DNA from: Ruegeria haliotis
Lineage (GTDB): Bacteria; Pseudomonadota; Alphaproteobacteria; Rhodobacterales; Rhodobacteraceae
Reading direction: 5' to 3'
NCBI RefSeq assembly: GCF_013377785.1
Contig: NZ_JABXWT010000006.1
Span: forward strand, 1-64,000
Length of the DNA stretch: 64,000 nucleotides
The notes below the pieces were generated by a model, which was not told the origin of the DNA, searched no databases, and saw only the letters and a list, made by a program, of their open reading frames with translations. Positions 44,553 to 51,534 of the stretch are shown one piece after another (the first letter of the stretch is position 1; the number at the start of each line of letters is the position of its first letter). Position numbers and translations under genes: made by a program.

Positions 44553-45060
44553 GGATCTGTTGCGAAGTTTCTGACTGAACGAAGAGTTGACACTGAACCC
44601 GCGGCTTATGCCGCCAGTTCTGCGAACTGTAGAAATGGACAGAGTCCGGGCGTGAATTGACCTTTGCGGATCATGTGCGCGACTTCGATACCTGAAAGAG
44701 TTGCAGATGCAGATTCAAATGACTTGAAGCCAAGCATCGGACGGGTTCGTCTTTTGATGAACCTGTGATCTTGCTCCACGATGTTATTTAGGTATTTCCG
44801 CCTCACCATCTCGATCGGGAGCGGGCAACCAAAACCATTGAGCATCTTGTTTATGGCCTTGATACCAGCTGAGTTGGCGCCGCTTTTGTCGATGACGATT
44901 TTTCGCGGTAGACCATTGATCTCCAACATCCGGGCGAAGAACTTTGTCGCGGCCGGTTTGTTTCGACGTTGTGAGAGCATGAAATCGAGAGTTTTGCCGT
45001 GTTTGTCGACGGCCCGGTATAGATAGACCCAGTTGCCTTTCACTTTGATGTAAGTTCTTT
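44553..45060 (-). mobile_element. IS6-family element, 5' part deleted
   Basis: The terminus GGATCTGTTGCGAAGTTTCT (44553 on) is an IS6/IS26-type end and the element reads leftward. The other end is missing: recognisable transposase sequence stops near 45060, where unrelated DNA begins. It is oriented opposite to the copy at 34.7 kb, and the two enclose the 35.5-44.5 kb catabolic block. Confidence 0.75.
44606..45060 (-). pseudogene. IS6-family transposase, N-terminal part missing
   Basis: About 145 C-terminal residues remain, from roughly YIKVKGNWVYLYRAVDKHG to LQFAELAA. They contain the second catalytic Asp (VIDKSGAN) and the Glu (NNIVEQDHRF), but the helix-turn-helix and first catalytic Asp are gone. 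It differs from the intact copy at 34.8 kb at around eight positions, so it is an older copy and not a recent duplicate. Confidence 0.8.
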
Positions 45061-45184
45061 AATTGAGCAGTAGCTCTCGATGGTTTTAGTCCGGTATCGA
45101 CCACCTGCAAGGTTCTTTCCGAAGTCATCCCATTGGCGCTTCATCTCGGCGTTCAAGGCATCAACCCCCAAAGGTCTCATGCGC
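45061..45184. other. Short orphan segment between IS6 remnant and Tni transposon
   Basis: On the minus strand this segment reads as an open frame from ATG 45178 (MRPLGVDALNAEMKRQWDDF and on for about 27 more residues) before running into the IS6 remnant. I do not recognise it with confidence. It may be the start of a gene cut by the IS, because the terminus of the transposon begins 7 bp upstream of its ATG. Confidence 0.3.
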
Positions 45185-45256
45185 TGTCACTGTACCCTAA
45201 TAAATCAGAATTTACGGATTCACGGCGTTCTTGGGCGTTTTTGTACCCTTAATTGC
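45185..45256 (+). repeat. Left transposon end: terminal repeat and one internal site
   Basis: The terminal repeat 45185-45211 begins TGTCACTGTACCCTAATA. A second related site TGTACCCTTAATTGC is at 45242-45256. These are the likely TniA (transposase) binding sites at the tniQ end of the element. Confidence 0.7.
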
Positions 45257-45279
45257 AATGTATCCACAGGTTCCGTGGC

Positions 45280-46215
45280 TTATGACTTGACCCCACTTGA
45301 GTGCTTCCAGATTGTATCGGCGCGTGTCAGAAGCGCTTGACGATTTGCGTCTGCTCCAAGCTCTGAGATGGCCTGACGAGCGGCCTGCAAAGCGCTCTCC
45401 GACACTCTTGGGCGGCACAATCCATGTGTTTCATGCCCGGTTGGATGTCCAGTTTCACCCAGTTCAGGAAGCGGTCGACCGAGGTCCTGCGACAATCCAC
45501 GGATCCGCTCGATTATCTGACGATGTTCAGGAAAGACGCGGCTCAACTCCCGGGCCGCCAGGTCGTTTCCTCGCAGTATGATGGCGGCACCCAACAAGGG
45601 ACGGGTCGTGCCGATACCAACCGCAGTAAGCGCCAGTAGCCTATCGCGCTTGTTCCCAGAGGTGAGCGACCAAAGACGCCCGATCTTCAGCACCGACATG
45701 ACTTGCAGGGTCAGACTGATCCGGCGCAACCGCGCGAGATCGGTCGTGGTAGCAGCCGTCTTCAGAACTTCCGCGCCACGCAAAGCGCGGGCATGAAGTC
45801 TGCCTGATACATCTTTGGCTGGATACTTGGCTGCCAGGACCTGGCCGCAGATTTCACAGGTCATCGACCATGCCAAGCGCCAATGGCGAAGCACCAGATC
45901 GGGTGATTTAGCAACACACCCCGGGCAATATTGGAAGTCATGCCGGGACACGTATTGCACGTCATGATGCATTGAATCCGGAAGAGCCATGCTGACGATT
46001 TCATCCGGGGACCGCTGAACCGCCCCGCATAGCATGGCCCAGTTCGCCGTCCGCAGTTCGCTTGCACATTCCGGCACCCTGCCCTGCCCCAAACCCAGAT
46101 AGCCACAAAGCTCTTCAACCGAACAATGATTGGCCTTCGCCAAGCGACCCATCCAGCTCGACAGAAGCTCATCACGCATAGGTGGCGGTCGAAACGGTAG
46201 CGGTCTGACGGTCAC
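45280..46215 (-). CDS. tniQ: TniQ-family targeting protein
   Basis: A 311-residue TniQ/TnsD-family protein. Near the N-terminus RDELLSSWMGRLAKANHCSV is the conserved TniQ segment. A zinc-ribbon has cysteines in YCPGC and CEICG (about residues 97-122). I start it at GTG 46215, which overlaps the tniB stop as GTGA; a longer ATG frame (46266) would overlap tniB by 55 bp. TniQ helps choose the insertion site together with TniB. Confidence 0.82.
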   Translation of the reverse strand: MTVRPLPFRPPPMRDELLSSWMGRLAKANHCSVEELCGYLGLGQGRVPECASELRTANWAMLCGAVQRSPDEIVSMALPDSMHHDVQYVSRHDFQYCPGCVAKSPDLVLRHWRLAWSMTCEICGQVLAAKYPAKDVSGRLHARALRGAEVLKTAATTTDLARLRRISLTLQVMSVLKIGRLWSLTSGNKRDRLLALTAVGIGTTRPLLGAAIILRGNDLAARELSRVFPEHRQIIERIRGLSQDLGRPLPELGETGHPTGHETHGLCRPRVSESALQAARQAISELGADANRQALLTRADTIWKHSSGVKS

Positions 46216-47078
46216 CCGAATGCAGCGGCGGGCTGTCGAGGGATGTTCCAGGCATGCTTCGTCCAAACCGGTTGCCAGGCATGAACCGCTTCGTCCGTAA
46301 TCCGCTCTTCTCCGGTCTCGATTGCATCGATAGCCAGGGATTTGATCATGATAAACACGCGCGAGGTGACGCCACCGGTCACTTTCAGGATCGTCCGAAG
46401 CGACGCCACCGTAAGGCCTGAGCGTTGCTCAAGCGCCATCGCCGCGATCAACGTCTGGATCAGGCGAGAGAACTCCACATCGTCTTCCCAGAGCGGCAGG
46501 TAGTGTTCGTCCAAACGTCGGGCCAATTGATCGTCTCCTCGAACCGCTTCCAGAGCTTCGTTCACACCGAAGACGACGAGCGAGGCGCAGAGATCGTTGG
46601 CGAGGAACCGGAGCATGTTCAGGAAACGGCGTTGCTCACGGTAGCTGCCAGCAAGAAGGTTATGCACTTCGTCGATCATCAGCATCCTAAGGTCCATGTC
46701 CCGAAAATGACTGAGCGCGCGCACCTCGAGTTCGGACACGATATGCCGACCCCACATAGGTGCCCCGATCGTCGCCAGGATGTGTTGATAGAACCGTCGT
46801 TCGTCCGGGGCCGGCGGGGCCTGAACCAGCAGGATGGGTGTTTTCGTGATGCCCAGTTCAGCGTTGTACTGCGTTGGATATTTGCTCGCCATCCGCTTGG
46901 CGATCATCGTCTTTCCGATGCCGGAACTTCCATAAACCATCAGCCCTGGCATCCGGCTTTGCTGTGGCATTTCCATCAGGGATGTCAATCGGTTGAGAAC
47001 GATGGTGGCACGGTCAAACGCGATCCAATGGTCGCCGCGGATACCGTCAATTCTTTCTTCTGGGGTCATTAAACTCAT
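46212..47078 (-). CDS. tniB: TniB/TnsC-type AAA+ ATPase of transposition
   Basis: A 288-residue AAA+ ATPase with Walker A YGSSGIGKTM, Walker B LRMLMIDEVHNLL, sensor 1 SLVVFGVNE and the arginine-rich QLARRLDEHYLPLW. It couples target selection to the transposase. The start is ATG 47078 (a second ATG is at 47069), overlapping the end of tniA by about 30 bp in another frame. A longer frame reaching into tniA has no domain content. Confidence 0.85.
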   Translation of the reverse strand: MSLMTPEERIDGIRGDHWIAFDRATIVLNRLTSLMEMPQQSRMPGLMVYGSSGIGKTMIAKRMASKYPTQYNAELGITKTPILLVQAPPAPDERRFYQHILATIGAPMWGRHIVSELEVRALSHFRDMDLRMLMIDEVHNLLAGSYREQRRFLNMLRFLANDLCASLVVFGVNEALEAVRGDDQLARRLDEHYLPLWEDDVEFSRLIQTLIAAMALEQRSGLTVASLRTILKVTGGVTSRVFIMIKSLAIDAIETGEERITDEAVHAWQPVWTKHAWNIPRQPAAAFG

Positions 47079-48708
47079 CAATCTCATAGGTTGGCAGATC
47101 AGGGTTGCCTGTATCAATCGCGAACATTTCGCGCGACGGATCACGGCGCAGTTGGTGCCGGGGCAGCCGCGCGTCTCTTTCGTTTTCCAACCGGGCAGTC
47201 CGCGTTTTTTGGCGCGCCGCCTCAGCCAACTGCCGTTGCGCGTCAATCAATTGGAATAGGACCCGCTCGTTGATCCGGCCACCATGCTTTTCCTGCCAAT
47301 CTTTCCGCGCCCGCCGACTTTCCCAAAGCGATATCCGCGGGTGGCTGAGATCCCGGTAGCGTGCTGGGATCACGCGGTCATCACCGGTGATGACCCAGAC
47401 CTGCGATAAATCTCGCGGATCGTATTTCACCTGTACCTTGCCCTGCCCCCGTCCGACCAACGATGCAAAGACATCACTCCAGTAATGGACCCCGAAGAGC
47501 GTGATCCCGGTGCGCCCGAGCTGACGCCACTCGAACGGCAGGAAGCTTGTCCGAAAGGCATCGACATCGACAACCTGCCGTCCCGCAGTATCCCCGCCCA
47601 TGTCCGCCCATGCCGCAAGCGGCGTTCGTCCGAGAGCTTCGTGAACCGTATTGTGGTATCGGCAGATTTCGAGATGAAGCCAGTCCTCAAACTCGGTCAG
47701 TGTCAGGGCCGCGTGCTTCTCGCTGTCATAGTCGCCCTTCTCAACGATAGAGGATTGCGTCGTCCCGGGCAGCACATGAACGGCCCCCATGGTCGTTCCG
47801 ATCAGCCGTTCGACATGGCCGCCGTAGTGTTTGCCGCCAAGCGGACGATACTCGACAGTAATGCCCCAATCTTCGCAGGCCATTCTGAAGGCGTCGCTGT
47901 GGAACTCCCGCGCATTGTCGACGTAGATCGCCTTCGGAATGCCGGCCGTCGGCCAAACCACCTCTTCCTTTGTTCCAGGGACGTGCACCGATTTCCGGCG
48001 CACGCAGTGATCGAGACATAGGGCGATCGACAAGACAGATGGCTCATCGAAAGTGACATGGACTCCGAGGACGATCCGGCTCGCGACATCGATGGCCACC
48101 GTCAGATAGGGGCGCGCAAGTGGCCGTCGATTGACGTGATCGACCAACGTGATGTCCGAAGTCGTATGATCGATCTGAACGACTTCCAGCGGGGCTGAAA
48201 CTTCAAGGCGGCCAGGACGCGCTGCAAAGACCTTGTCAGCCTCCTCTGCCCCGCGCCGTTTCCGGAAGACCTCTCGCTGATCCATCGCGTCGAGGCGAGC
48301 TTTGACCGTTCTCCGGGTCGGGGGCTGAAACCCCTTCGCCACGCACTCGGCCCGAATCTCGCGCCAGATGCGAAGAAAGCTCGAGCGCTCGCGGATCAGA
48401 TAGTATTTTCGCAGGCTCTCATCGATGATGATTTCGACGCCTTCGGCAATCCGTTTCGACCCTGGTTTCGGCCCGCGACGGTCCAACTCCAACGCCGAGG
48501 CACGGGCATCGTTCTCTCTCAGACGCCGGAAAAGCGACCATGTGTGGCTTTTCGCCAAGCCCAGTTCCCAAGCGGCATCTCCGATCGCCGCGCTGATCGG
48601 CTCACCTCTCTTCTCAAGCTCCAGGATCGGCCGAAGAACCGCTGCACGGTGTTTCGCAAGACGCTCATTTACCACGCAAATCCCCCGCCCCAATAGGCCG
48701 ACACTCAT
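47047..48708 (-). CDS. tniA: TniA/TnsB-type DDE transposase
   Basis: A 553-residue Mu/TnsB-like transposase. N-terminal DNA-binding helices (residues about 40-140) are followed by an integrase core with catalytic Asp in VVQIDHTTSDITLVD, Asp in KAIYVDNAREFHS and Glu in GGHVERLIGTTMG. A C-terminal Mu-type beta-barrel (about 400-470) and a basic tail come last. ATG 48708 is the natural start. It cuts and joins the ends described for this transposon and looks intact. Confidence 0.88.
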   Translation of the reverse strand: MSVGLLGRGICVVNERLAKHRAAVLRPILELEKRGEPISAAIGDAAWELGLAKSHTWSLFRRLRENDARASALELDRRGPKPGSKRIAEGVEIIIDESLRKYYLIRERSSFLRIWREIRAECVAKGFQPPTRRTVKARLDAMDQREVFRKRRGAEEADKVFAARPGRLEVSAPLEVVQIDHTTSDITLVDHVNRRPLARPYLTVAIDVASRIVLGVHVTFDEPSVLSIALCLDHCVRRKSVHVPGTKEEVVWPTAGIPKAIYVDNAREFHSDAFRMACEDWGITVEYRPLGGKHYGGHVERLIGTTMGAVHVLPGTTQSSIVEKGDYDSEKHAALTLTEFEDWLHLEICRYHNTVHEALGRTPLAAWADMGGDTAGRQVVDVDAFRTSFLPFEWRQLGRTGITLFGVHYWSDVFASLVGRGQGKVQVKYDPRDLSQVWVITGDDRVIPARYRDLSHPRISLWESRRARKDWQEKHGGRINERVLFQLIDAQRQLAEAARQKTRTARLENERDARLPRHQLRRDPSREMFAIDTGNPDLPTYEIDEFNDPRRKN

Positions 48709-48726
48709 CCACAGTTCCGACAGTAC

Positions 48727-48845
48727 GGCAATTAAGGGTACAGTGTGGTAATTAGCGGTACAATATGAAAATTAAGAATACAAACCACCATTGATTTCGC
48801 AGGACAATTTCAGACAAGATTCTGATTAATTAGGGTACAGTGACA
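48727..48845 (-). repeat. Right transposon end: terminal repeat and three sites spaced by 20 bp
   Basis: The terminal repeat is 48819-48845. Inside it are three 16-bp repeats at 48727-48742, 48747-48762 and 48767-48782, each of the form N4-ATTANNNNTACA, starting exactly 20 bp apart. Two helical turns per step would place transposase monomers on the same DNA face. The right end therefore has four sites against two on the left, an asymmetry typical of Tn7-like elements. Confidence 0.7.
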
Positions 48846-50009
48846 CCTCCGAACAATCAGATCCACGGAGCAAAGCGCGACTATGCGCTGGCGTTGGTCA
48901 AAGAGAATTGTGCGGATTTCGGGCCGACATTGGCCGCTGAGAAGTTGGCTGAGCATCACGGCTTCAAAGTTTCGCGTGAGACTTTGCGCAAATGGATGGT
49001 GGAAGATGGAATCTGGCTATCTCGTAAGCAGCGCCGGTCATTCCATCAGCCGCGTCTGCGGCGGGAATGCTATGGTGAGTTGATCCAGATCGACGGCTCC
49101 GACCACCGCTGGTTCGAGGATCGAGGCGATCCCTGCACCCTGCTCGTCTTCATCGACGACGCGACCAGCACCTTGATGGAACTGCGCTTTGTTCCATCCG
49201 AGAGCACCTTCAGCTACTTCGAAGCGCTTGAGAGCTATCTCCACAAACATGGCCGTCCGGTCGCGTTCTACAGCGATAAACACACTGTGTTTCGTGTCGC
49301 CAAGGAAGACGCCAAAGGCGGTGCTGGCATGACCCAGTTCGGTCGTGCGTTGAACGAGTTGAACATCGAGATCCTGTGCGCGAACAGTTCCCAGGCTAAA
49401 GGCCGGGTTGAGCGCGCCAACCGCACGCTCCAGGATCGACTCGTCAAAGAGCTGAGGCTGGCCGATATCTCGGACATGGAAGCCGGGAACGCTTTTCTGG
49501 AAAGTTTCAAGGATCGCTATAACGCGAAGTTCGCAAAGGTGCCTGCCAAGCAGGACAACCTTCATCGTGCGTTGAACGTAGAACCGGATCGGCTGGCCGA
49601 TGTTCTAAGCTGGCGCGAGAACCGCTATGTCGGTCAACAGCTTACATTTTCCTATGATCGCAAGCGGATCATGCTTGAAGAGACCGATGTCACGCGCGGT
49701 CTGGTCGGCAAATACGTGGACACCTACGCCTTTGTCGATGGCCGGTTCGAGGTGCGCTGGAAAGGTCAGTCCCTGCCCTATCGGATCTTCGATATGGACC
49801 AGCGCGTCACCCACGCCGCGGTCACGGAGAACAAACGGCTGGGGGCTGTGCTTGCGCATATCAAGGAACTTCAGGAGAAGACTCCACCAAAACCCAAGGT
49901 GCGGACCAATTCCGAGAAGATGGGTTACAAGCCCAACGGCAGGAGGCCAGGCCGGCCGCCGAGAAAGCGAGCCAGCACAAAGATCACCCAAGGCACTGTT
50001 CTGGAATAG
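48846..50009 (+). pseudogene. ISNCY-type transposase, N-terminus removed by the transposon end
   Basis: An open frame of about 388 residues reads PPNNQIHGAKRDYALALVK through a DDE integrase core (QIDGSDHRWFED, FYSDKHTVFR, KGRVERANRTLQDR) to a basic C-terminus. Full-length members of this ISNCY group have about 60-80 more N-terminal residues with a helix-turn-helix. Here the reading frame begins inside the Tni transposon end at 48845, so the first exon-like part was removed. Catalytic residues remain, but the helix-turn-helix and left terminus are missing. Confidence 0.75.
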
Positions 50010-50086
50010 AAATAACCATTGATCTCGAAACGGAAATTTACTTAGAAAATGGTGGTAACTGTGCCATGTAAGCATATGCTTGAGGC

Positions 50087-50359
50087 ATGCATTCTATCAT
50101 CGATAGGCTTTCGGGAATTATACTTCGCATAGAGCAGACCCGGCTCTGGACGTGGGCAACGGCATCGGTTATCCGAATTTATATAAGCATCGTTGTTCTT
50201 TTGGGTGTATTACTCCCGGCCATTCCAGCCATCTATCTTCTCGCTCACTATGCGCCGATCTTGGCTGTTATCATCGTTGTTGCGGCTATTATCTTCATTG
50301 GCCTGCCAATCCACCTTCTTTCCGAAGAGGGGCGAAAGCGCACAAAACGCAAACAATAG
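50087..50359 (+). CDS. Small two-span membrane protein, unknown function
   Basis: A 90-residue protein with an N-terminal amphipathic stretch, two hydrophobic segments (about residues 28-52 and 55-76) and a basic tail EEGRKRTKRKQ, giving an in-out-in topology. I recognise no family. The ribosome site (TGAGG) is very close to the ATG. It lies alone between a broken transposase and the DeoR gene. Confidence 0.4.
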   Translation: MHSIIDRLSGIILRIEQTRLWTWATASVIRIYISIVVLLGVLLPAIPAIYLLAHYAPILAVIIVVAAIIFIGLPIHLLSEEGRKRTKRKQ

Positions 50360-50692
50360 CTGAAATCCCACACCCACCCGCAAGGCTTTTCAGCCCTGCG
50401 ATATGTGAGGTCTCCGGGCTGCTAAGCCTTGCTACCGTCAGCGCTCTTGGTGACACTTCTGCTTTGCAGAGGGAGGGACATTTCTACTTGGTTGCAACAT
50501 TGGACCGAAAGCGGGCACATTCTAATCTGGATTTGGGCAATACCCGTTTATCAGGGAGGCAGATCGCTCAACCGCAACTCGGCTTGGCTTCGTAATACTG
50601 GCATTGCAACGTAATCATCTGGACTGAACTGGGCTGGACGATATTTGCAAAATTTGGCATGATTGAGCAACACTGAATCTGAAGATCATCCG
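50360..50692. other. 333-bp intergenic region upstream of the DeoR gene
   Basis: No credible coding frame is seen. The right part (50644-50659) holds an operator-like sequence that recurs upstream of the flavin dehydrogenase gene at 51535. The left part shows nothing I can identify. Confidence 0.5.
50644..50659. promoter_or_regulatory. Candidate DeoR operator upstream of the deoR-type gene
   Basis: TTTGCAAAATTTGGCA is, in reverse complement, identical at 15 of 16 positions to TGCCAAGTTTTGCAAA at 51469-51484. The two sites precede the DeoR gene and its downstream target respectively, which suggests autoregulation and control by the same protein. Confidence 0.6.
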
Positions 50693-51448
50693 ATGCTACC
50701 ATCCGAACGACACGCAATAATCCTAGAAGAAGTCTCGCGTCAACCTGCGGTTTCAATCCGATCTCTGACAGAACGGCTTGGAGTGTCACGGGAAACCGTG
50801 CGCAAGGACATCGAACAACTGGCGCAGGAAAACAAGCTCAACCAAGTGCGCGGCGGAGCGACAAGTGTGCGAACGCACGAACCCCCTATGGCCGATCGCA
50901 CCCAAACCAACCGTGAAGGCAAAGAGCGCATTGGCGCTTATGTTGCCAGCACAATTCCGGATGGAGCGAGTGTGATTATTGACAATGGCTCTACGACGCT
51001 TGCTGCAGCACATGCTCTAGCGGCAGCTCGTCGGGATTTGGTGATATATACCAATGATTTAACTATAGCTTCTATTCTGGAGCCGGCTGCGGCGACAGTC
51101 ACTCTTCTGGGCGGGCGACTGGATTTTTCAGAGAATGCAACAATGGGCTTGGATACGCTGGACCACCTGTCCCGGTACAATGCAGAATATGCGCTGATCG
51201 GGGTGGGCGGGATCAGCGCGCGGGCTTTGTTTACCTATTTTTCGCTGGAAGGCGCCAACCTGCGCAACATGATGATAGAGCGGTCGCAGCGCCCGTTCCT
51301 ATTGGCGGACAGCAGCAAATTCAACGTGGTTGGGCAAGTTGCGATGAAGCCATTGTCAATGGATGTGACTCTTGTGGTTGATAGCGAGTTGCCCAAAGGC
51401 ATTTCTGAAACGCTTAGAAACCAGCCCGTCAAAGTTGTGCGAGCATAA
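50693..51448 (+). CDS. DeoR-family transcriptional regulator
   Basis: A 251-residue regulator. The N-terminal DeoR helix-turn-helix has SIRSLTERLGVSRETVRKDI and the following VRGGA. The sugar-phosphate-sensor C-terminal domain shows IIDNGSTTLAAAHAL, VTLLGGRLD, and DSSKFNVVG. ATG 50693 is preferred; a TTG 10 codons upstream is possible. It lies 86 bp before the flavin dehydrogenase gene in the same direction and shares an operator-like sequence with it. Confidence 0.85.
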   Translation: MLPSERHAIILEEVSRQPAVSIRSLTERLGVSRETVRKDIEQLAQENKLNQVRGGATSVRTHEPPMADRTQTNREGKERIGAYVASTIPDGASVIIDNGSTTLAAAHALAAARRDLVIYTNDLTIASILEPAAATVTLLGGRLDFSENATMGLDTLDHLSRYNAEYALIGVGGISARALFTYFSLEGANLRNMMIERSQRPFLLADSSKFNVVGQVAMKPLSMDVTLVVDSELPKGISETLRNQPVKVVRA

Positions 51449-51468
51449 CGCCAAGAAAAGAAAAATAT

Positions 51469-51484
51469 TGCCAAGTTTTGCAAA
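51469..51484. promoter_or_regulatory. Candidate DeoR operator upstream of the GcvT-type dehydrogenase
   Basis: TGCCAAGTTTTGCAAA, 51 bp before the ATG at 51535, is the inverted partner of the site at 50644-50659 with one mismatch. This position would overlap a promoter for the dehydrogenase gene. Confidence 0.6.
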
Positions 51485-51534
51485 GTAACAATAAGGTGTG
51501 TGCAAACCCGATTCCTCTTGTACGGAGCAACGCA

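Larger units (their letters stand above)
45185..48845 (-). mobile_element. Tn5053/Tn7-like TniA-TniB-TniQ transposon without cargo
   Basis: A 3661-bp element bounded by matching inverted ends, both starting TGTCACTGTACCCTAAT (left 45185-45211, right complement of 48819-48845, 26 of 27 positions identical). It contains only tniA, tniB and tniQ, all on the minus strand with overlapping genes. Additional internal end-binding-like repeats are present at both ends. I see no resolvase, no integron and no cargo. A 5-bp target duplication expected for this family is not visible (TGCGC against CCTCC), so at least one flank has been rearranged. Confidence 0.85.

Noticed and set aside
45185..48845. Possible CRISPR-associated or Tn7-CAST system around the Tni genes
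   Set aside because: Only tniA, tniB and tniQ are present; no repeat-spacer array, no cas gene and no guide-like repeats inside or beside the ends. The 20-bp-spaced repeats are transposon end sites, not CRISPR.
48786..50040. Short similarity (ACCATTGAT plus scattered matches) between the right transposon end and sequence after the ISNCY-type gene
   Set aside because: Only about 9 consecutive bases match and the orientation is direct, so it does not define a terminal repeat of the ISNCY element.
51449..51534. Glycine-type riboswitch before the GcvT-domain dehydrogenase
   Set aside because: The gap is only 86 bp and has no paired aptamer-like structure; the operator-like site explains the region better.
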